In this document: positions 41,088-49,749 of the stretch, piece after piece | How the letters are laid out: each line of letters opens with the position of its first letter | Position numbering within the stretch: position 1 is the first letter of the stretch | Assembly (NCBI GenBank): GCA_022779365.1 | Contig: JALFSI010000036.1 | Span: forward strand, 1-50,007 | Source of the DNA: CAG-170 sp022779365 | Lineage (GTDB): Bacteria; Bacillota; Clostridia; Oscillospirales; Oscillospiraceae | Length of the DNA stretch: 50,007 bases | Reading direction: 5' to 3' | The notes under the pieces: model-generated | The model's database searches: none | The model's input: the letters and a program-made list of their open reading frames with translations, nothing else | Told to the model about the DNA's origin: nothing | Translations under genes and position numbers: made by a program

Positions 41088-41129
41088 AATAAAATAGGAA
41101 TGCCCAACCGCATTCCTTTTTTCATATTC

Positions 41130-41204
41130 GGTGCTGTGGCCAAGTGGTAAGGCAAAGGTCTGCAAAACCTTCATTCCCCAGTTCAAATCTGGGCAGCACC
41201 TCCA
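41130..41204 (+). tRNA. tRNA-Cys (GCA)
   Basis: A 75-nt cloverleaf with acceptor GGTGCTG/CAGCACC, anticodon loop CTGCAAA, and encoded CCA. It is the last tRNA before the accessory region. Confidence 0.97.
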
Positions 41205-41206
41205 TC

Positions 41207-41242
41207 GTCGTCGCGAACTGCGCTAGTTCGCGACGACTTTTT
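41207..41242 (+). terminator. Terminator of the tRNA cluster
   Basis: GTCGTCGCGAACT (41207-41219) pairs with AGTTCGCGACGAC (41225-41237), then TTTTT. Confidence 0.9.
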
Positions 41243-41375
41243 GATGCGCCGCATAAAAAACTCATCTCTCACCCGCTCCGTCGCTCCCCCTCTCAAAATC
41301 GCGAGCGCTGGCGCTGGATTGCGATTTTGTTTTCTAATTTGATCATTGATCCATAGTGTTTGAATCACGCAAAAT

Positions 41376-41407
41376 CGGCGATCTTCGTAAGAAGGTCGCC
41401 GACTTTT
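41376..41407. terminator. Hairpin, possible terminator of the small minus-strand gene
   Basis: CGGCGA (41376-41381) pairs with TCGCCG (41396-41401), with inner CTTC/GAAG. It is flanked by AAAAT and CTTTT, so it could act on either strand. Another inverted pair, AAAATCGC/GCGATTTT, lies at 41295-41328. Confidence 0.5.
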
Positions 41408-41494
41408 GTGTATTGCTGCTTTCAGCATCCCCAAAAAGTGCAGCAGCCCTGCCTCTGAAGGGTTCGCTCCAGAGACCGGGCTTGTCTTTTTCCG

Positions 41495-41677
41495 TCAGGG
41501 CTCTTCTCCCAGCGTACAGATGACCGCCGGTTCTTCCTGCGGAACGCTTCCGTGGGCGGCGCACCAGCCTGCGAGAAACGCGGAACGCACCACAGCAAAC
41601 AGAGCTTCCTCCGCTGCGTCATACTCGTGCCGCTCCAAAAACGAGGCAAACGCCGCTTCAAATGCAGACTCCGCCAC
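41495..41677 (-). CDS. Small acidic hypothetical protein
   Basis: A 60-residue acidic, alanine-rich protein (MAESAFEAAFASFLERHEYDAAEEALFAVV...) starting at GTG 41677, eight bases after TAGGAGGGG. It resembles small helical proteins frequent in clostridial mobile elements, but I recognise no function. It lies just inside the accessory region after the tRNA cluster, with an AT-rich region upstream that could hold its promoter. Confidence 0.6.
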   Translation of the reverse strand: MAESAFEAAFASFLERHEYDAAEEALFAVVRSAFLAGWCAAHGSVPQEEPAVICTLGEEP

Positions 41678-41689
41678 GACCGTCCCCTC

Positions 41690-42100
41690 CTAAATTCCAA
41701 TTTTCTTAAATATATCATAAAATATTCCATATGTCTACTATGATTGACCATTTGAATCAAATATTTTTCCATATTTTTTAAAATAGGACGCCTATACTAT
41801 GGCTGCCTGCAAGAATAGCTGAAGTGCCTTCCATTGGCGAAAGAGCAATAGCCCCTAGTGTTCGGATGGCGTCCTCATCGCACACAGCGGCTCCAAATTA
41901 CGCGAATTTACCTGAAAGAAATCGGTACTATGGTATGCACCTGTGAATATGGCTCTGCGTTGGGGGCGATCACGGTGGCGTGTGCCGGACCGCGCGATCT
42001 GTGAGTATCTATATCTCCGGCAGGCATCGCAGCATGACACGAGGCTTCCAACCGTGAATCTGTACAAAATCTGACACCGTATTTGTGACAGTTTGAATAC
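41690..42100. other. Intergenic region, no gene seen
   Basis: The left part is very AT-rich and could hold a promoter for the small minus-strand gene. The middle (41810-42060) has only short frames on both strands without ribosome-binding sites and may be relic coding sequence; I cannot assign it. Confidence 0.5.
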
Positions 42101-42129
42101 TTGACAACATATTTTGTGTATTTTATAAT
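42101..42129 (+). promoter_or_regulatory. Consensus promoter of the LacI-sugar operon
   Basis: Perfect TTGACA (42101-42106), 17-bp spacer, perfect TATAAT (42124-42129). The operator at 42138-42153 covers the predicted transcription start. Confidence 0.92.
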
Positions 42130-42137
42130 GTCCTTGG

Positions 42138-42153
42138 TTGCAATCGATTGCAA
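42138..42153 (+). promoter_or_regulatory. Perfect 16-bp palindromic operator (LacI-type)
   Basis: TTGCAATCGATTGCAA is a perfect palindrome with the central CG typical of LacI-family operators. It lies 8 bp after the -10 box and 31 bp before the regulator gene, so the regulator probably represses itself and the operon. Confidence 0.85.
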
Positions 42154-42184
42154 ACCTTGTTTATCAGGGAGAGATCGGAATACT

Positions 42185-43219
42185 ATGGCAGATATGTTGC
42201 GGCCAGCTACCATTTATGATATTGCCGAGGCAACAAAATACAGCGCCTCAACTGTCTCCCGCGCATTGAACGGCGGGGTGGTATCTGAAGAGGCAAAGGA
42301 GATTATCCTTCGCACTGCAAAGCGGATGAATTATCAGCCGAATAACGCTGCCCGCTCCCTGAAATCCAAGAGCACCAAACAGATACTGCTGTCCATACCG
42401 CATCTGGACAGTGCGTTCTACTTTGACCTGATCGAAACGCTGAATCAGGTCGTAAGCGCAAAGGGCTTTTCCCTGCTTCTTCAGCATACATACGCCAGTG
42501 AAAAGAAAGAACTGTCGCTGCTGAAGAATATCCAGATCAACAATATTGATGCGCTTATTATGATCTCCATCAATATCACCGAAAGGCATCTGAAGGAGCT
42601 GCGGCACATCCACTGTCCAAAGGTGATCAGCTCCATCGGTTTGGACATCCCCGGCAACAACACCGCCGCCAATTATGACTATGTGGGTGTCAACACAGGA
42701 GAAGGGATCTTTCTGGCAACAGAGCATCTCATCAAACAGGGGCATAGCGATATTGGCTATGTCGGTCTGTCGCTTGATTCCCATACCGGCAAGGAGCGCT
42801 ACAACGGCTATGAGTCTGCCATGCGTAAATGGGGGCTGCATATCACACCGCAGAACATCATTGTCGGCGGTTACACTATGAATTTTGGCTACGACGCAGG
42901 GCGGCAGCTTCTGCGCACTGGGAAACTCCCTTCCGCGGTCGTCACGACCTGTGACCACATCTGTTTCGGTCTTTATCGCGCTTTTGAGGAAGCTGGAATC
43001 TGCATTCCGGAGGATATAGCATTGGTCGGGATGGATAATATCGATCTCTCCACAGTCATCAAACCCAAGCTGAGTTCCGTTGCGATCGCGTCGGCAGAGA
43101 TCGGCCGCAAGGCGGGAGAATTGATCCTTGATCGTTTGAATGGATGGGACGCCCCCAAGCAGAATGTTGTATTTAAACCACACCTCGTCATACGGGAATC
43201 CAGCGTCCGACTTCTTTAA
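42185..43219 (+). CDS. LacI-family transcriptional regulator
   Basis: A 344-residue repressor. The N-terminal helix-turn-helix and hinge are ATIYDIAEATKYSASTVSRAL (residues 8-28) and MNYQPNNAARSLKSKST. The remainder is the periplasmic-binding-protein-like sugar-sensing domain (GYVGLSLDSHTGKERYNGYESA, VALVGMDNIDLSTVIKPKLSSV). I chose ATG 42185, after AGGGAGAG. A longer in-frame reading would begin inside the promoter. It stands first in the operon, 20 bp before the kinase, and is the obvious candidate to bind the palindromes at 42138 and 43437. The inducer is unknown, probably a sugar or sugar phosphate from the encoded pathway. Confidence 0.93.
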   Translation: MADMLRPATIYDIAEATKYSASTVSRALNGGVVSEEAKEIILRTAKRMNYQPNNAARSLKSKSTKQILLSIPHLDSAFYFDLIETLNQVVSAKGFSLLLQHTYASEKKELSLLKNIQINNIDALIMISINITERHLKELRHIHCPKVISSIGLDIPGNNTAANYDYVGVNTGEGIFLATEHLIKQGHSDIGYVGLSLDSHTGKERYNGYESAMRKWGLHITPQNIIVGGYTMNFGYDAGRQLLRTGKLPSAVVTTCDHICFGLYRAFEEAGICIPEDIALVGMDNIDLSTVIKPKLSSVAIASAEIGRKAGELILDRLNGWDAPKQNVVFKPHLVIRESSVRLL

Positions 43220-43239
43220 TGCCACTCAGGAGGGCTTTT

Positions 43240-44791
43240 ATGGCTGACTATTTACTGGGAATCGACTTTGGCACTGGCGGAGCAAAGGCCTGCATTACCG
43301 ACAGTGAATTGAATGTATGCGCATATGCTTACCGCTCTTATCAGATCTTGGTCAAAAGACCGGGCTGGTCGGAGCATTGTGTCTCTGATTACTGGGATGC
43401 AGCTTGCCAGATCATCAAAGAGTGCTTGTATAAGTCTGCAATCGATTGCAAAAATATCCGCATGATCGCGATCTCCTGCGCCATGCCGTCGACCATACTG
43501 GTAGGCGAGGACGGTGCCCCGCTCTGCAATGCGTATAATCTGATGGACCGCAGAGCCACCGCACAGATAAAACAACTCCTGGAGCAATATGGAGAACGCT
43601 ATTTTTTCGACATCACCGCCAATCGGTTGGAGGATCAGCCTTCCCTCATCAGCATACTCTGGGAAAAAGAAAACCGGCCGGAGCTCTATAAGAAGATCCG
43701 TAAAGTCTATACCGTCAGCAGTTATATCAAGTACAAGCTCAGCGGGGTCAGTAATATCAGCTACAGCGACGGTCCTCTATACGGGCTGGCATACGACATT
43801 CGGAAAAACGAATTCCGCAGAAGCGTTCTGGACCAGCTTGACATTCCCGCAGAGATCCTGCCTGAGGTCTCCGATTGCGAGGAGATCGTCGGCGTCGTAT
43901 CGGAAAAGGCAGCTTTGGAAACCGGGCTGGCTGCGGGCACTCCGCTTGCCGCCGGGCAGGCCGACTGCAACGCCGGGTGGCTTGGCGGCGGAGCTGTGGA
44001 GCCGGGTGACATCCAGATGAATCTTGGTACCTGCGGTAATTTCGGCGTGATCCATCAAAGCACCGATTTTATGGATAGCATGATCAACATAGCCTACACA
44101 GCCGGTGCTGAAAATACCTATGTCGTGATTCCGACCACCACGACCGGCGGTCAAATGCTGCGCTATATGAAAGAAAACTTCTCTGATCTGGAGCTGGCGG
44201 CAGAAAAGGCGACTGGAATCGATTGCTACGACATGCTCAACCTCGAGGCGGAGGCTGTCAGCGCCGGCGCGGATGGACTTTTGGTGCTTCCGTATCTGAT
44301 GGGAGAGCGGACTCCGCTCTGGAACGCCAACGCACGCGGTGTGGTGTTTGGAATGTCGCTCAACCACACGAAAGCGCACCTCGTCCGCGCAATGATGGAA
44401 GGCGTTGCGTATGCTTCTCTACCAGTCCTTTGAACTGGTCAGCGCACACTACCCGAGGATCAATTATCCGATTGTCCTCAATGAGGGCGGCGCCAAGAGC
44501 AGGCTCTGGCGTCGGATCATCACGGATGTTTTTGATCAGCCTACCGTAACGCTCAAGAATCGTTTCGGTGCGCCCTATGGCGACTGTATTCTGGCTGCAA
44601 AGGCCGCCGGGCTTATCCCCGATTACCGCATTGCCAGAGAAAAGGCGGAGTACATTGAGCCGATGGAGCCGGACGGGCGTACGCACGAAATGTACATGGA
44701 GTACTTTGACCTTTTCAAGCGTATCTATCGCCATGTTGAGGACGATTTTGAGGCATTGACCAGTATCCGTGGCAAATATCTTCTAAAGTAA
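43240..44791 (+). pseudogene. FGGY-family sugar kinase, frameshifted
   Basis: A carbohydrate kinase of the FGGY family (about 515 residues when restored). The N-terminal ATP site is YLLGIDFGTGGAKACITDS, with GQADCNAGWLGGGAVEPGD in the middle and LNEGGAKSRLWRRIITDVFDQPTV in the C-terminal half. At about 44414-44416 the codons read GCT TCT CTA CCA instead of GCT CTC TAC CAG: one extra T shifts the frame and stops it at 44433. The C-terminal half continues in the next frame to 44791 (LLYQSFELVSAHYPRINYP). It may be a real inactivating mutation or a sequencing error. It contains an operator-like palindrome at 43437-43450. The start follows AGGAGGG. Confidence 0.85.
43437..43450 (+). promoter_or_regulatory. 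Intragenic copy of the LacI operator
   Basis: TGCAATCGATTGCA, identical over 14 bp to the core of the promoter operator, lies 198 bases inside the kinase gene. It could be an auxiliary operator for looping or road-blocking. Confidence 0.65.
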
Positions 44792-44801
44792 AGGAGCACA
44801 C

Positions 44802-46211
44802 ATGAAAAAGGCTGTTTTCGGGATCATTGTTACCACAAGAGGCTTTTTTAACCCCGAGCTTGCTCGACGCGGTCGCCTGCGTCTTTTGAAAAAGCTGCAC
44901 GATAAGGGCCATGAGACGGTCTCTCTGGAGCCAAACGGCAGCGAAACCGGATTGGTGGAGACCTATGCAGACTCCATTCGCTGTGCAGAGCTGTTTCGCC
45001 GCGAAAAGGACCGTATCGATGGCATTATCATCAGCATCCCGAATTTTGGCGATGAGACCAGCACTGTGGAGGCGATGCGTCTGGCAGACTTGGATGTTCC
45101 TGTTCTCGTACACGCCTTTGATGATCGTACGGATCTGTTGGATCTGGAGAACAGGCGGGATTCCTTCTGCGGCAAGATCTCGATCTGTGCCAACTTGAAG
45201 CAATACGGCATCCGTTTTACAAATACGACTCTGCATACCTGTGATGTGGAGCATCCGCAATTTGACGAGGATCTCACGCATTTTAATGCAGTCTGCCAGA
45301 TCTATAAGGGGCTAAAGAATATGCGCGTCGCGCAGATCGGCGTGCGGCCGGCAGCCTTCCAGACAGTTCGCGCCTCTGAGAAGCTCCTGCAGAAAAGCGG
45401 CATCACCGTTGTCCCCGTAGACACCATGCAGATCATCCACGACGCCGAGGCGCTTGAAATGACGCCGGAGGTTCGGCAGATGCTCGCTGAGATCAGGACC
45501 TACGGCAGGATCTCCGCATCTGTCCCGGAAGAGAGGCTCATCAGGTCCGCGAAGCTGACTGTGGCGATCGAGCAGTTCATGCAGGCTAACAGATGCACCT
45601 GTGGCGCGATCCAGTGCTGGGACACTTTGGAGAAGTTCTATGGCTGCGCCGCCTGCCTGCCGATGAGCATCCTCACCGAGCACGGCATTCCCATGGCCTG
45701 TGAGACCGACATTATGGGCGCCGTATCCATGGCTGCCCTTACCTACGCCTCCGGCAGTCCCTCCGCGCTGATGGACTGGAACAACAATTTTAACGACGAA
45801 CGTGACAAGTGCATTTTGATCCACTGCGGTAATTTTGCCAAGAGCTTTTACGGCTGTGAATTTGAAATATCCAATCTGGACATTCTCGGCAAATCTCTCG
45901 GCTTTGACCGCTGCTTCGGTGCCTGCAAGGCGCAGGTGGCACCCGGTCATTTTACCTTTGGCCGCATCTCTACGAATGATCTGAACGGCGGTCTTATTTG
46001 CTATCTCGGTGAAGGCGAGTTTACAGAGGACAAGCTCTGCACCCCCGGCTCCCCGGCCGTAGCAAGGATCGACCACCTTCAGCAGCTCATGGATACGATC
46101 TGTAAAAACGGCTTTGAGCATCATGTTGCACTCAACCGTGATGCCTCTCTGCCTGCACTGCGTGAGGTATTTGAAACCTATATGGGATGGACCGTTATCG
46201 TCCATGCGTGA
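44802..46211 (+). CDS. L-fucose/L-arabinose isomerase-family protein
   Basis: A 469-residue protein resembling the FucI/AraA isomerase superfamily, Mn-dependent aldose-ketose isomerases. Recognisable parts are GVRPAAFQTVRASEKLLQKSGI in the N-terminal part, CGAIQCWDTLEKFYGCAACLPMSILTEHGIPMACETDIMGA for the centre with a metal-binding Glu-Asp region (CETD), and LIHCGNFAKSFY with HVALNRDASLPALREVFETYMGW near the end. It starts 11 nt after the kinase frame. In the operon it would convert the imported aldose to the ketose used by the kinase; the substrate is not identified. Confidence 0.85.
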   Translation: MKKAVFGIIVTTRGFFNPELARRGRLRLLKKLHDKGHETVSLEPNGSETGLVETYADSIRCAELFRREKDRIDGIIISIPNFGDETSTVEAMRLADLDVPVLVHAFDDRTDLLDLENRRDSFCGKISICANLKQYGIRFTNTTLHTCDVEHPQFDEDLTHFNAVCQIYKGLKNMRVAQIGVRPAAFQTVRASEKLLQKSGITVVPVDTMQIIHDAEALEMTPEVRQMLAEIRTYGRISASVPEERLIRSAKLTVAIEQFMQANRCTCGAIQCWDTLEKFYGCAACLPMSILTEHGIPMACETDIMGAVSMAALTYASGSPSALMDWNNNFNDERDKCILIHCGNFAKSFYGCEFEISNLDILGKSLGFDRCFGACKAQVAPGHFTFGRISTNDLNGGLICYLGEGEFTEDKLCTPGSPAVARIDHLQQLMDTICKNGFEHHVALNRDASLPALREVFETYMGWTVIVHA

Positions 46212-46232
46212 ACAGCCGCGGAGGAAGCAGCG

Positions 46233-47096
46233 ATGATCTTCAGACTTTCTGATATGCAGCGTGTTGCCCATGAGGGTCGTTATGCGATCCCACACTTTCT
46301 TGGCTGCACGCTTGAAATGACCTTGGGCGCTATCCGCGCTGCGGAGGAGCTGAATGCCCCGATCGCATTCGGCGTCGCCCCGGAAGTATTCGCGTCCGTG
46401 CCGCTTGCGTACGTCTTTCCCATGCTGCTCAACGCCGCGCGGCAGACCTCAGTCCCGGTAGCTGTACAGCTCGAACACGGAAACGGTTATGCACAGGCGG
46501 CAAAGGCGATCTCCCTAGGTGTCGATTCCGTGATGTATGACGGCTCTGCTCTTGACTATGAGCAGAATGTGCACAACTCTGCCGCGATCGCAGAAATGGC
46601 GCACGCCTTCGGCGCGTGCGTGGAGGCGGAGCTGGGACATGTGGGCGGGTCCGCTGTCCGAACCGTGACAGAGGGTCTTGTCAGCCACAGCACTGACCCC
46701 GCGCTGGTACGGGATTTCATCGACCGTACGCAAGTAGACACACTGGCGATCTCCTTTGGCAATGTCCACGGAAACTACCGGGGGCAGGCGCAGATCGATA
46801 CAGAGCTTGTGCGCAGGATCGATGCGCTGGCCGGGATCCCGCTGGTCATGCACGGTGGCTCTGGTCTGCCTGATGAGGCATATCCGCCGATCGTGGCTGC
46901 CGGCATCAGCAATATACATTTTTACACCGGCATTTGTAAGTATGCCTGGGGTGCAGTCGCGGAACAAGTAGCAGACCTGTCAGATCCGCCGTATCACGAG
47001 GTCACTGCACATCTCATCGACTTTTTTACAGAACGAACAGCACATGTGATCCGACTGCTCGGCGCAGCCGATCGCGCGGGAGATTTCCGCAGGTGA
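46233..47096 (+). CDS. Class II ketose-(bis)phosphate aldolase
   Basis: A 287-residue zinc-dependent aldolase of the FbaA/GatY family, cleaving a ketose phosphate to DHAP and an aldehyde. Zinc ligands are H82 in QLEHG, H179 in ISFGNVHGNY and H207 in VMHGGSG, with Glu in VEAELGHVGG (131-135). The acid that precedes the first zinc His is Glu (E81) where most class II aldolases have Asp (LDHG), which may mark a different substrate group. It is probably the cleavage step of the island's pathway. Confidence 0.88.
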   Translation: MIFRLSDMQRVAHEGRYAIPHFLGCTLEMTLGAIRAAEELNAPIAFGVAPEVFASVPLAYVFPMLLNAARQTSVPVAVQLEHGNGYAQAAKAISLGVDSVMYDGSALDYEQNVHNSAAIAEMAHAFGACVEAELGHVGGSAVRTVTEGLVSHSTDPALVRDFIDRTQVDTLAISFGNVHGNYRGQAQIDTELVRRIDALAGIPLVMHGGSGLPDEAYPPIVAAGISNIHFYTGICKYAWGAVAEQVADLSDPPYHEVTAHLIDFFTERTAHVIRLLGAADRAGDFRR

Positions 47097-47126
47097 TTTC
47101 TGCGGAGAAAGGGAGCGGGTCAGACC

Positions 47127-47885
47127 ATGAATATAGAACGCTGGGGACTTTTTGAGTACAAACTGAACTCACCAACGCAGTATGAGAATCCCTTCCGTGA
47201 TGTTACGCTGACGGCTGCTTTCACCTGCGAGGCAGGTACGAAGACCGTTGAGGGTTTTTATGACGGTGACGATACATGGGTCATCCGCTTCATGCCGGAG
47301 CATCTGGGGCCATATTCCTTTCAGACCGCTTCCTCTGACAGCGCGCTCGACCGCCGGACAGGCAGCTTTGTGTGTATTGCTCCGTCGGCCGGCAATCACG
47401 GTCCTGTCCATGTAGATAAGCAGTACCATTTTTCCTATGCCGACGGGACGCCGTTTTTTCCGCTCGGGACCACCGGCTATGGCTGGACCTATCGTCCCGA
47501 GGAGGTCCGTACCCAGACACTAACGTCCTATCAAAAATACGGCTTTAACAAGATCCGCATGCTCCTGACACCAAAGCACTTTGAGGGTGATGATGCGCAG
47601 GGCGATGTTAGGCTGGTCGGTTTTGAGAACCTCATGGAGGACATGAACACCTTCCAGAATAATATGATCAGCTTTGCCGCAGCCCTTAAAACGCTGGAGA
47701 TCATCGACCGGGACGCTCTCCTGCAAAACTGCACGGAGATCGGCGAATATTTTGTGATGCGCCTGAAGAAGATGCAGGCGCACCACCCGGAGATCGGTGA
47801 CATTCGCGGCATCGGTCTGGCTATGTCATCGCGAGGGTTCTGCCGAAAAGAGGGCTGTATAATTTCTACACGCTCGGCATTATGA
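47127..47885 (+). pseudogene. Chimera: DUF5060/DUF4038-type glycosidase N-terminus joined to class III aminotransferase C-terminus
   Basis: This open frame of 252 codons joins unrelated pieces. Residues 1 to about 150 (IERWGLFEYKLNSPTQYENPF, FPLGTTGYGWTYRPEEV, FNKIRMLLTPKHF) match the N-terminal DUF5060 plus start of DUF4038 found in bacterial glycoside hydrolases. After a short unassigned stretch, residues about 180-235 (FAAALKTLEIIDRDALLQNC and HHPEIGDIRGIGLAM) are the C-terminal region of a class III PLP aminotransferase. The frame then runs out of frame into an ABC permease fragment. The original genes appear to have been truncated and fused, by deletion or through an assembly join. It is unlikely to encode a working enzyme. 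Confidence 0.75.
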
Positions 47886-48370
47886 TCCCGATTCATGCCG
47901 TCATCATCCCACTGCTGATCATTCTGCGTTTTGCCGGATTGGTCAACACCCGCTCTGGGGTCATCCTGACCTACACCGCATCGGAGATCTCGTTCAGCGT
48001 CTTTATTCTTGTCTCGTTTATGAAAGGACTTCCAAAGGAGATCGAGGAGGCCGCGCGCATCGATGGCTGCAGCCGGACAAGAGCTTTCTTCAGCATCGTG
48101 CTGCCCTTATGCAAGCCAGGTCTTGCCACGGTTGCGATCTTCGCCTTTGTGAACATTTGGAACGACCTGCTGATCTCCATGGTCCTGATTCCCACGCCCA
48201 AGCTTCAGACGCTGAACCTGTCATGCTTCAATCTGCGCGGGCAGTATGTACAGCACTATGGGCTGATCTGCGCAGGCTTGATGTTGGTGATCATCCCAGT
48301 TGTCATCGTTTATTTCATTTTCCAGGAACAGCTTGTTAAGGGTCTGACTGCGGGTGCTGTAAAGAGCTGA
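47822..48370 (+). pseudogene. Sugar ABC transporter permease, N-terminally truncated
   Basis: The C-terminal part of a MalG-type sugar ABC permease, read in a different frame from the preceding chimera. The similarity begins at YVIARVLPKRGLYNFYTLGI (from 47822) and continues MIPIHAVIIPLL. The EAA loop with the coupling motif is EIEEAARIDGCSRTRAFFSIVLPLCKPGL, and it ends FQEQLVKGLTAGAVKS. About 100 N-terminal residues are missing compared with the usual 280. The first ATG in frame is at 47882. Its partner permease, binding protein and ATPase are not in the window. Confidence 0.8.
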
Positions 48371-48391
48371 AAAGGAGAAGGATGAGAGAAT

Positions 48392-48835
48392 ATGAAGGTT
48401 ATTTTCGGGTGTGACCCCAACGCGGCTGAACTGAAGACAACGTTGATGAAGGCCGCCGCAGACGCCGGCTGGGAGACTGTTGATTTTGGCAGTACCGACC
48501 CGATCTACGCCAATACCGCGATCCGCGTAGCGGAGGCCGTTGCAGCGGGCGAGGCGGAGCGCGGCGTACTGCTCTGTGGGACTGGGATCGGGATGTGTAT
48601 TGCTGCAAACAAAGTCAAAGGTGCTTACGCAGCGCTTCTTACGGACATCTATTCCGCGCAGCGTGCGATACTCAGCAACGATGCCAACATTGCCTGTATC
48701 GGCGCTTTCACGATCGGTGAAAAGCTGTCGATCGAATTACTGAAAACATGGCTGTCGTTGACCTTTGATGAGCACTGCCCTTCGGCGGAAAAAGTGCGGT
48801 GTTACATGACCTACGATACGGCAAGAGACAAATAA
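48392..48835 (+). CDS. RpiB/LacA/LacB-family sugar-phosphate isomerase
   Basis: A 147-residue isomerase of the RpiB/LacAB family that interconverts aldose and ketose phosphates. It has the N-terminal phosphate region FGCDPNAAELK (5-15) and the catalytic-Cys motif LLCGTGIGMCIAANKVKG (60-77). The second residue of the usual CDHAG/CDHAA motif is Pro here (CDP). The tail, YSAQRAILSNDANIACIGA, is closer to the tetrose/pentulose-phosphate isomerases than to plain RpiB, in my judgement. GGAGAAGG precedes the ATG, and it ends the operon. Confidence 0.85.
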   Translation: MKVIFGCDPNAAELKTTLMKAAADAGWETVDFGSTDPIYANTAIRVAEAVAAGEAERGVLLCGTGIGMCIAANKVKGAYAALLTDIYSAQRAILSNDANIACIGAFTIGEKLSIELLKTWLSLTFDEHCPSAEKVRCYMTYDTARDK

Positions 48836-48837
48836 CC

Positions 48838-48876
48838 GGCACAGCCGCTCCTAGATGAGCGGCTGTGCCTTATAAT
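48838..48876 (+). terminator. Terminator of the sugar operon
   Basis: GGCACAGCCGCTC (48838-48850) pairs perfectly with GAGCGGCTGTGCC (48857-48869), then TTATAAT. Confidence 0.85.
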
Positions 48877-48878
48877 AG

Positions 48879-49556
48879 GCGCGGGATGGTACTCTGATTG
48901 AAAAGCCTGCGTTTTCCCAGCAGGAATATGATGCCACATACGAATTTGCTGTCAACCATCCAAAGGGGCTTGCAATCATGCTGCTGATGGAAACGGGCTG
49001 TTCCAGAAGTGAACTGCTGGGCTTGCGTTTTGAAGATTTTGATGCCGAGCACGGGATTCTGCACATCAATCAGGGCTTAGTATCTGTCAATTCAAAGGAC
49101 AGCGGGGAGACTTTGATTGCCGCCGGACTGAAAAACGGCTATCGCCATCGGGAAATTCCAATCTTAGAGCCGCGTCTGCTTGCAAGGCTGAAAGCCGAAC
49201 CGAAAACCATCACGATTTCTTCCGGCGAAAACGAGAGAACTGTCGAGGCAGAATATATCTTTCACAGCCCCGAGGGAAAAGCATATATTCCTCGAAATTG
49301 GTATGAGCGCGAATACAAGCCTTTTATGCGGGCACTGGTGAAGGCACATTCGAAGATTCCACTTCTGACACCACATGAACTGCGGCATACCAGAGCGACG
49401 CTCTGGTCGGCGCAGGGCGTTCCCCAGCATTTGATCGCAGACCTGCTCGGACATTGCGATACCAGAATGCTGGAACGGGTCTATAACCACACAACGGCAG
49501 ACACATTAAGGCTGGCATTGGAGGCTGTACAGACAACGGAGGGAGAGAGAGCTTAA
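48879..49556 (+). pseudogene. Tyrosine integrase, 5'-truncated (catalytic domain only)
   Basis: Catalytic domain of a phage/ICE-type tyrosine recombinase. Counted from the Met at 48978, it has R10 (GCSRSELLGL), H133 and R136 (HELRHTR), H159 (LLGHCDTR) and the nucleophile Y169 (VYNHTT). All catalytic residues are therefore present. The frame is open upstream to 48879 (KPAFSQQEYDATYEFAVNHP), but the arm- and core-binding N-terminal domains (about 170 residues) are missing. The truncation abuts the terminator of the sugar operon. It could be transcribed but should not bind DNA normally. Confidence 0.85.
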
Positions 49557-49666
49557 ATGCTCTTCCTCCCTCCATTTTTGCAAAACTGTCGTATTTTTGT
49601 CGTACAAATGAGTTAGCCTTATAGGTTGTTTGAAAACATCAAATTATTGCATGCCAAAAGCAAAAG

Positions 49667-49702
49667 AAAAAGTTCTGAAATCAATCGATTTCAGAACTTT
49701 TT
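49667..49702. terminator. 15-bp terminator hairpin next to the tRNA fragment
   Basis: AAAAAGTTCTGAAAT (49667-49681) pairs perfectly with ATTTCAGAACTTTTT (49688-49702). On the minus strand it begins one base after the CCA of the tRNA-Met fragment, as a tRNA terminator would. Confidence 0.85.
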
Positions 49703-49703
49703 A

Positions 49704-49749
49704 TGGTTGCGGGAGAGGGATTTGACCCCCCGACCTCCGGGTTATGAGC
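49704..49749 (-). other. tRNA-Met (CAT) 3'-half, attachment-site scar
   Basis: On the minus strand the sequence runs from the anticodon loop (CTCATAAC) through CCGGAGGTCGGGGGGTCAAAT to CCCGCAACCA, the 3' half of an elongator tRNA-Met. The 5' half is absent: bases beyond 49749 do not complete the anticodon stem. The T-loop starts GTCAAAT instead of TTCAAAT. This is the pattern left by tRNA-targeted integration, 147 bp from the integrase 3' end. Confidence 0.7.

Noticed and set aside
42101..42184. N-terminal extension of the LacI gene starting at a TTG at 42101
   Set aside because: That TTG is the -35 box itself, and the extension crosses the -10 box and operator. The ATG at 42185 with a ribosome-binding site gives the standard LacI N-terminus.
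44216..44226. Third LacI operator in the kinase gene
   Set aside because: Only GAATCGATTGC is present and the palindrome breaks at the fifth base from the centre, so I do not list it as a feature; it is mentioned as an imperfect copy in the operator finding.
44405..44440. Programmed frameshift in the kinase
   Set aside because: No slippery heptamer, stimulatory structure or internal ribosome-binding site is evident; a plain insertion of one T explains it.
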